Shown piece after piece: positions 5,293 to 10,028 of a DNA stretch of 10,028 nt. Source of the DNA: an uncultured Pseudomonadota bacterium (lineage in GTDB: Bacteria > Myxococcota_A > UBA9042 > CAIXZC01). The stretch covers positions 1 through 10,028 of the forward strand of contig CALGBT010000590.1 in the NCBI GenBank assembly GCA_937884235.1, written 5' to 3'. A program made the position numbers and the translations under genes. A model generated the notes under the pieces. It did not search any database. It was not told the origin of the DNA and worked only from the letters and a program-made list of their open reading frames with translations. Numbering within the stretch: position 1 is the stretch's first letter; each line of letters opens with the position of its first letter.

Positions 5293-6159
5293 GTGGAGCA
5301 TGCGATGAATACGCAGGCGCTTTGTTTGCCCTGTCTGGCTACTCAGGCGCATCGGATATTGGAGATGGTGGGGGCGGATGAGGCTACTATTGCCCGGACC
5401 TTGCGGGCGGTGCTGGGATATCTGGCTGAGGCTGACTATGACCAGCCTTCGCCGATCCATACCGGTGTCTTCTGTGAGATGGTAGCAACGGCAACCGGTG
5501 TGGCGGATCCGTTCGGACCGGCCAAGCGGCGGGCGACGGAGTTGGCCTTGCGGCTGTTGCCGGATTTGCAGGCCCGGGTGAACGCAGCGGCAGACCCTTT
5601 CGACACAGCACTGCGCATAGCCATTGCCGGCAATGTCATTGATCTGGCGACGCGGGAAGAGGTGCTGGTGGACGAGTTGCTGGGGACCATTGAAGAGACC
5701 CTGGCCTGCCCCCTGGACGATACGGCCATTCTTGCGCTGCGGGACCACATTGGCCGCGCGACGAAGATCCTCTACCTGGCTGACAACGCGGGCGAGATTG
5801 TTTTTGACCAACCCTTCCTGCGACTGCTGCCGCGAGACCGGCTCACGGTGGCGGTGCGGGGCGGTGCCATACTGAACGATGCCACCCTGGAAGATGCTCG
5901 TGAGTCGGGGCTGATGGAGATTGTGCGGGTGGTGGACAATGGCGCGGCGATTCCGGGCACCTGGACCCCTGCCTGCTCTGAGGAGTTTCGGCGGATATAC
6001 GACGAGGCGGATTTGATCATCAGTAAGGGGCAGGGGAATTTTGAGACGCTCTTTGGTCGGACTACGGTGCCGACCTGGTTTCTGTTTCGGGTGAAGTGTC
6101 GGGGTATTGAGGTGCGTACTGGGAGGAGCGTGGGGACTAATTTGGTGCTGCGGGCGTAG
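5293..6159 (+). CDS. DUF89 / ARMT1-like damage-control phosphatase, CxxC type
   Basis: A 288-aa stand-alone DUF89 protein. Family members are metal-dependent phosphatases that hydrolyse damaged or surplus phospho-metabolites. The substrate here is unknown. The N-terminus has C-L-P-C (11-14) followed by Q, the hallmark of the prokaryotic CxxC subgroup (subfamily I). The core motifs are L-A-D-N-A-G-E (162-168), G-A-I-L-N-D-A-T-L-E-D-A (191-202) and S-K-G-Q-G-N-F-E-T (244-252). By analogy with characterised members, D164, N165 and D201 should bind the metal. The length fits the subgroup, so it looks complete. Two starts are possible: GTG 5293 with GGAGG (5282-5286) 6 nt upstream, used here, or ATG 5305 with GGAG (5295-5298). 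The latter gives M-N-T-Q-A-L-C, closer to the usual N-terminus. It is cytosolic, and the link to its neighbours is unclear. Confidence 0.88.
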   Translation: MEHAMNTQALCLPCLATQAHRILEMVGADEATIARTLRAVLGYLAEADYDQPSPIHTGVFCEMVATATGVADPFGPAKRRATELALRLLPDLQARVNAAADPFDTALRIAIAGNVIDLATREEVLVDELLGTIEETLACPLDDTAILALRDHIGRATKILYLADNAGEIVFDQPFLRLLPRDRLTVAVRGGAILNDATLEDARESGLMEIVRVVDNGAAIPGTWTPACSEEFRRIYDEADLIISKGQGNFETLFGRTTVPTWFLFRVKCRGIEVRTGRSVGTNLVLRA

Positions 6160-6170
6160 TGGGTGGTGCA

Positions 6171-6208
6171 AGGAGATCCTTCGGCTACGCTCAGGCATGA
6201 CACCAAGG
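6171..6208. repeat. Dispersed intergenic repeat of the GATCCTTCGGCTACGCTCAGG type
   Basis: The motif ATCCTTCGGCTACGCTCAGG followed by CATGACACCAAGG lies 11 nt behind the DUF89 stop. Closely similar sequences, known to me from intergenic DNA of many bacterial genomes, form short mobile-like palindromic repeats with ATCCT pairing to AGGAT. Here an extra C interrupts the AGGAT arm. Only one copy is in the window, so the repeat status rests on recall. Confidence 0.4.
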
Positions 6209-6214
6209 TCCAAC

Positions 6215-6245
6215 TTGACATCGCTGAGAAATACATTTCTTTAAC
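6215..6245 (+). promoter_or_regulatory. Possible promoter of the ABC operon
   Basis: A perfect TTGACA (6215-6220) is followed by an A/T-rich stretch in which TTTAAC (6240-6245) could be the -10 box, though the 19-nt spacer is long. The 5' leader to the ATPase ATG would be about 107 nt. No other better promoter is seen in 6160-6358, which holds no gene. Confidence 0.35.
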
Positions 6246-6358
6246 CGGCGTTTTATGGAATATCGTGCGCTAAGCACTGTTGGGATGCATTTAGGTAACG
6301 GAAACGGGCACGCGCCTCCGTGCGTGGGCGAAAGTTGAACATAGCAGCGAGGAGCAAG

Positions 6359-7327
6359 ATGGCAGAGACAACGGCTACAGCGATGATCGAAGTGGACGGG
6401 CTGGCCAAGCGTTACGGCGACATCGAGGCACTCCAGGGGATCTCTTTCAAAGTCAACAAGGGAGAGATTGTGGGGTTCCTCGGGCCCAACGGGGCGGGTA
6501 AGAGCACCTGCCTGAAGATCATGACCTGCTTCATTCCTCCGTCGGCGGGCAAGGTCCGCATTGGCGGCAAGGATGTGCAGGAGCATTCCCGGGAGGTGCG
6601 CCACAAGTTTGGCTACCTGCCCGAGAGCGCACCGCTCTACACGGACATGATCGCCTACGATTACCTCAAGTACATTGGCCAGTTGCGGGGGCTCTCGGGG
6701 AAGAAACTCGCCGAGCGCCTGGAGCTGGTGGCCTCGAAGTGCGGCATCAGCAACGTCCTGGGCCAGATTGTCGGGACCCTTTCCAAGGGCTACCGCCAGC
6801 GTGTCTGCCTGGCTCAAGCGCTGATTCACGATCCGGAGATCCTGGTGCTGGACGAGCCGACGGTGGGTCTCGACCCCAACCAGGTGGTGGAGATCCGGTC
6901 GCTCATCAAGGAACTGGGCAGCGAGCGCACGGTCATTTTGTCTTCCCACATCCTCCCCGAGGTCCTGGCCACCTGCGACCGCGTCATCATCATTCATCGC
7001 GGTCGCCTGGTTGCCAATGGCACGCCGGAGCAGCTGCAGCGCGAGCAGATGAGCAATCCCCCGGTAGTACTGCGGCTTCAGGCCAGCGAAACGGTCACCG
7101 AGGCGAAGGTCCTGGAGGTGCTGCGGGCGCAGGAATGGGTGGAAGCGGCCAGGGCGCGCCCGGTGGGCATTCCCGGTGAGTTGGAATTCGAATTGCGGGG
7201 CAAGGGAGAAGCCGATTTGCGGTCCCTTGCGGTGACTCTGGCGAGTGCCCAGAAGTGGGCTCTGCTGGAGGTGCGTCGTGAGTTGCTCGACCTCGAGGGC
7301 CTCTTTAGAAAGCTGACACAGGAGTAG
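6359..7327 (+). CDS. ABC transporter ATP-binding protein, GldA/CcmA type
   Basis: A 322-aa ATPase subunit that would bind and hydrolyse ATP on the cytosolic face to drive the permease encoded next. Walker A is G-P-N-G-A-G-K-S-T (42-50), the Q-loop region is G-Y-L-P-E (85-89), the signature is L-S-K-G-Y-R-Q-R-V (141-149), Walker B is I-L-V-L-D-E-P (161-167), the D-loop is G-L-D-P (170-173) and the switch histidine is H197 in S-S-H. A C-terminal domain (about 225-322) is typical of GldA-type subunits of ABC-2 systems. I choose ATG 6359, with GAGGAG (6349-6354) 4 nt upstream. An in-frame GTG at 6320 would add 13 residues that are not conserved in the family. The stop is 3 nt before the permease start. 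Order and family match the gldA-gldF-gldG cassette, which is widespread outside gliding bacteria, so gliding is not implied. A long antisense frame here is a shadow. Confidence 0.93.
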   Translation: MAETTATAMIEVDGLAKRYGDIEALQGISFKVNKGEIVGFLGPNGAGKSTCLKIMTCFIPPSAGKVRIGGKDVQEHSREVRHKFGYLPESAPLYTDMIAYDYLKYIGQLRGLSGKKLAERLELVASKCGISNVLGQIVGTLSKGYRQRVCLAQALIHDPEILVLDEPTVGLDPNQVVEIRSLIKELGSERTVILSSHILPEVLATCDRVIIIHRGRLVANGTPEQLQREQMSNPPVVLRLQASETVTEAKVLEVLRAQEWVEAARARPVGIPGELEFELRGKGEADLRSLAVTLASAQKWALLEVRRELLDLEGLFRKLTQE

Positions 7328-7330
7328 ACC

Positions 7331-8047
7331 ATGCGGAATATCTGGGTAATCGGCAAGCGAGAGTTTATCTCGTATTTTTCGTCCCCCATCGCCTACGTGG
7401 CCATCTCGGTCTTTCTGGTGGTGGTTGGATTGAAGTTCTTTGTGGTGGACAGCTTCTTTGAAAACGGTGAAGCGAGCCTGCGCAGCTTCTTCGGGCTGGT
7501 GCCGGCGTTCTTCGTCTTCTACCTCCCCGCAGTCGCCATGCGGCTGGTCTCTGAGGAGAAGCGATTGGGTACCTTTGAGTTGCTGGCGACGCTGCCTGTT
7601 TCGGATGCCGAGATCATTCTGGGCAAATTCGTGGGGGCGTTGGGCTTTCTGGCGGTGACACTGCTGCTGACTCTGGTCTACCCGCTCATTCTGGTCTCCT
7701 TGGGCGACCCCGATGGCGGGGCCATCTTCGGCGGCTATCTGGGCCTCGCACTCATCGGTGCCAGCTTCATTGCGGTAACCATCATGTCGTCGGCCTGGAC
7801 CGGTTCGCAGATTGTCGCCTACATCGTGGGGGCAGTGCTCTCGAGCCTCTTCTTCTTCATCGACAAGATCCTCGAGGCATTCTGGGAAGGGGCCAAAGAT
7901 GTGGCAGCCTATGTCAGCTTCGATGCCCATTTCACCAACTTCACCCGCGGCGTGCTCGATACCCGGGACCTGGTCTTCTTCGTAACCATGACGGCAATCT
8001 GTCTGGTTGTTGCGACCTTCTCCCTCAACCGCCGACGCTGGAACTAG
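7331..8047 (+). CDS. ABC-2 type permease, GldF/NosY-like
   Basis: A 238-aa inner-membrane permease. Six hydrophobic segments are visible, at about 19-38, 53-72, 99-124, 132-152, 158-178 and 212-232. The family motif S-E-E-K-R-L-G-T-F-E-L-L-A-T-L-P-V-S (74-91), followed by E-I-I-L-G-K (94-99), lies on the cytosolic side after TM2, where the ATPase is thought to couple. The N-terminus (K-R-E-F-x-x-Y-F-S-S-P-I-A-Y) is typical of GldF-like proteins. The ATG lies 3 nt behind the ATPase stop, and the GGAG (7321-7324) that serves it lies within the ATPase gene, so the two are translated together. Its length and membrane layout fit a complete subunit. The transported substrate cannot be told from sequence. 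Confidence 0.92.
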   Translation: MRNIWVIGKREFISYFSSPIAYVAISVFLVVVGLKFFVVDSFFENGEASLRSFFGLVPAFFVFYLPAVAMRLVSEEKRLGTFELLATLPVSDAEIILGKFVGALGFLAVTLLLTLVYPLILVSLGDPDGGAIFGGYLGLALIGASFIAVTIMSSAWTGSQIVAYIVGAVLSSLFFFIDKILEAFWEGAKDVAAYVSFDAHFTNFTRGVLDTRDLVFFVTMTAICLVVATFSLNRRRWN

Positions 8048-8056
8048 GAGGGTACC

Positions 8057-10028
8057 ATGGCTACCAATAAGAAATCAGGGACGACTGTGAGGGTTGCCAA
8101 CACGGCAGTGCTGCTGCTGGCCCTGGTCATCGGTCTGATCCTGGTCAACGTGGCCTCGACCTACCTCTTTGGTCGAGTGGACCTGACGCAGAACAACGTC
8201 AACTCACTCTCTCCCCAGAGCGTCGAAGTGCTGCAATCGCTGGTCACCGTTGACGGTGTTTCCCCCTTGGAAGTGCGCATTTACATCAGCGCCAAGCTGC
8301 CCGAGAAGATTAAGGGCGAGTGGGGCCAGGATCTTATCCTGCGAGGCATCGACCGGAAGTTTCGTGACAAGTTGACGGAATTCCGCAGCCACGCCGAGTC
8401 GATGGTGGAGTTGGTCGAGGTCACCGAAGACACGGTCAACAAGGCGGAGGAAGCTGGCCTCCAGCCCTTCGTCGCGGACGAAGCCACGGTCAAAGAGGGC
8501 AAGCTGGAGATGACCCGCTATGTCCTGGGGGCAACCTTCCACTACGAAGGGGAGATTGAGGTCTACGAGCAGGCCTTGGACCCCAACATCTTTGAATTTG
8601 AGATCACCAAGCGGCTGTTGCGCCTGCAGGACCGGGTGGAGAATGGCCGCAAGATCCGCCATCTCACCGAGGCCTCCGATGCCCTCTGGGAAGCCGTTTC
8701 AGAGTGCAGCAAGGAAGTGACCGCCTTTGAGGTGAAGGAAGACGAAAAGCAGGAAGTGTCGGGCATCGAAGGACTGCTGAAGCCCATTGAGAACATGGAA
8801 GAAGAGGCGGCGGCGCTGGCCAAGAACCGGGACCGCATTGAAGAGAAGTGTACTGGTATCGCCGCGGTCCTGGAGGCCAAGGGGCTCCCGCTCAAGGGTC
8901 AGCATAAGCGCTTTGATGCCTTCCTTTCCGGCCTCGGCACCAAGGAGCAGAAGGGCGGGATTGAGGCTTACGTGCAGGTATACAAGAGCTTTGCAGAGAA
9001 GCTCGGCGAGGACCCGCCAAACGTCCAGCAGATCATGGAATTGAAGAAGGTACTGGGCATGTTGCTGGCTGATGCCAAGGCCTTCCGGGACATGCTGAAG
9101 AAGGCCCCTGGGCAGCAGCGCATCGGCTTTGTCTGCGGTCACGACGAATTCTGCCCCTTCCCCACCGAGAATCTGGTCATCGACCCGAAGGTGGCGCAGA
9201 TGATGGGCCAGAACAATCCCATTCACGAGCGCTTCATCGGCGTCGCCCTCCAGTTGCAGGATCAGGTCAACCAGATTCTCATGTCCATCGGCAACGGCCT
9301 CTTCACCGACAAGGACTTTGATGTTACCCGGGTGGATGCCTCGCAAGCCATCGCCGACGACATTGCCGCACTGGTGATCTTCGGGGCGCGCCAGAAGCTC
9401 AGTGATCGGGAACGCTATGAAATTGACCAGTTTGTCATGGCGGGCGGTACGCTGCTGGTGCTGGTGGACAACTTCGATGTCTCGCTGGCCAGCTTCTCGG
9501 AGGAGGCCATCAAGAAGATGGGGCCCTTCAATCCCAACCCCCAAATCACCAACGATTACTTCGCCATCAACTCCACTAGCAGCAATGCTGACGAGTTGAT
9601 GGCCCCCTACGGGGTCACGGTCAACAAGGACCTGGTGATGGATGCCGTGCACAACAACAAGGTGACCCTGCCCCACTCGGTGCGCCGGGGCAAGATGGTC
9701 ATTCGGGGTACCAAGGACTTTGACTACGCGGCGCTGGTCAATGCCACTGAGTTCGACCGCACCAACGTGGTGGTACGAAATCTGCCCGGCCTCACCCTAC
9801 CCTTCGCTTCCTCCCTGGAATACGAAGCGGTGGAGGGCAACGAGGTCGAGGTGTCGCACCTGGTGAAATCCAGCGAGTACTCCGTGCGTCTGATGGACCC
9901 CACGGCAGTGCCCGTGCTGGGGGAAGGTGAGACGGCAGAGATGCTGAAGCTGATGCCGCCCGACCTGAAGACTCAGCTCGAGGGTAAGACTCCTGATGGG
10001 CCTCACACTCTGGCCCTGATGCTGACCG
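8057..10028 (+). CDS. GldG-like ABC transporter auxiliary subunit, C-terminus beyond the window
   Basis: The frame is open from ATG 8057 to the window end (657 codons). AGGAGGG (8046-8052) precedes the ATG by 4 nt and overlaps the permease stop. A single membrane helix at about 12-36 anchors the protein. Behind it, V-D-L-T-Q-N-x-V-N-S-L-S-P-Q-S (41-55) is the GldG start, and V-x-I-Y-I-S (73-78) fits the family. I-G-F-V-C-G-H-D-E (356-364) and L-V-I-F-G-A-R-Q-K-L-S-D-R-E-R-Y-E-I-D-Q (439-458), then M-A-G-G-T-L-L-V-L-V-D (461-471), match the auxiliary domain family PF09822. Residues about 195-353, rich in Glu, Lys and Ala, seem to be inserted before the GHxE segment. A C-terminal membrane helix is expected past the edge. 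The protein would sit in the periplasm and act with the ATPase and permease. Long antisense frames here are shadows. Confidence 0.88.
   Translation, partial: MATNKKSGTTVRVANTAVLLLALVIGLILVNVASTYLFGRVDLTQNNVNSLSPQSVEVLQSLVTVDGVSPLEVRIYISAKLPEKIKGEWGQDLILRGIDRKFRDKLTEFRSHAESMVELVEVTEDTVNKAEEAGLQPFVADEATVKEGKLEMTRYVLGATFHYEGEIEVYEQALDPNIFEFEITKRLLRLQDRVENGRKIRHLTEASDALWEAVSECSKEVTAFEVKEDEKQEVSGIEGLLKPIENMEEEAAALAKNRDRIEEKCTGIAAVLEAKGLPLKGQHKRFDAFLSGLGTKEQKGGIEAYVQVYKSFAEKLGEDPPNVQQIMELKKVLGMLLADAKAFRDMLKKAPGQQRIGFVCGHDEFCPFPTENLVIDPKVAQMMGQNNPIHERFIGVALQLQDQVNQILMSIGNGLFTDKDFDVTRVDASQAIADDIAALVIFGARQKLSDRERYEIDQFVMAGGTLLVLVDNFDVSLASFSEEAIKKMGPFNPNPQITNDYFAINSTSSNADELMAPYGVTVNKDLVMDAVHNNKVTLPHSVRRGKMVIRGTKDFDYAALVNATEFDRTNVVVRNLPGLTLPFASSLEYEAVEGNEVEVSHLVKSSEYSVRLMDPTAVPVLGEGETAEMLKLMPPDLKTQLEGKTPDGPHTLALMLT

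Noticed and set aside
6320..6358. GTG 6320 as the start of the ATPase
   Set aside because: It has no ribosome binding site, and the added residues are not part of the ABC domain. ATG 6359 has GAGGAG just upstream.
5236..7930. Long minus-strand frames (5236-6213 and the 579-codon 6191-7930)
   Set aside because: They are antisense to the DUF89, ATPase and permease genes. The products are rich in His, Gln and Arg, typical of reverse-strand reading of GC-rich genes.
8699..9676. 325-codon minus-strand frame
   Set aside because: It is antisense to the GldG-like gene, whose sense translation has clear family motifs.

Overview
The window reads as high-GC chromosomal DNA of a Gram-negative, free-living bacterium. 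The clues are a cysteine-rich lipoprotein of the kind common in Myxococcota, other former Deltaproteobacteria and related candidate phyla, a GldA/GldF/GldG-type ABC cassette, a stand-alone CxxC-type DUF89 protein, a VapBC pair and palindromic intergenic repeats. This placement is an inference from gene content, not a proven taxonomy.

Left part (1-2953): the end of an integrated element lying against a tRNA. A leftward gene of unknown function (start 879) runs off the left edge, open for 293 codons. Rightward lie a possible 49-aa ORF, an excisionase-like HTH gene and a tyrosine recombinase with a complete R-K-H-R-H-Y catalytic set. The recombinase ends about 200 bp from the 3' end of a tRNA-Gly(CCC) gene on the minus strand, the usual att site for such elements. 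Between the leftward and rightward genes are two near-consensus sigma70-type promoters that face each other, with predicted start points about 2 bp apart. This resembles a bistable switch between the unknown gene and the xis/int module. It is the most interesting signal in the window.

Middle part (2953-5292): chromosomal side. The tRNA-Gly has its own promoter and a hairpin terminator. Next come about 290 bp without genes but with GC-rich palindromic repeats, then a compact vapB-vapC operon on the minus strand (4-bp overlap, own promoter). A second gene-poor stretch (3978-4241) holds the vapBC promoter and three tandem hairpins. A secreted lipoprotein with 37 cysteines follows. A 53-bp palindromic repeat found next to vapC recurs (47/53 identical) just after the lipoprotein gene.

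Right part (5293-10028): a DUF89/damage-control phosphatase-like gene, then a repeat and promoter-like stretch, then a tightly spaced ABC operon of ATPase (GldA/CcmA type), six-TM permease (GldF/NosY type) and a GldG-like membrane-anchored subunit that runs off the right edge. The three would form one inner-membrane complex. The GldG-like protein carries a charged, probably coiled-coil insertion of about 150 residues before its conserved GHxE-type segment.

All long antisense frames across the DUF89 and ABC genes look like shadows of the real genes.
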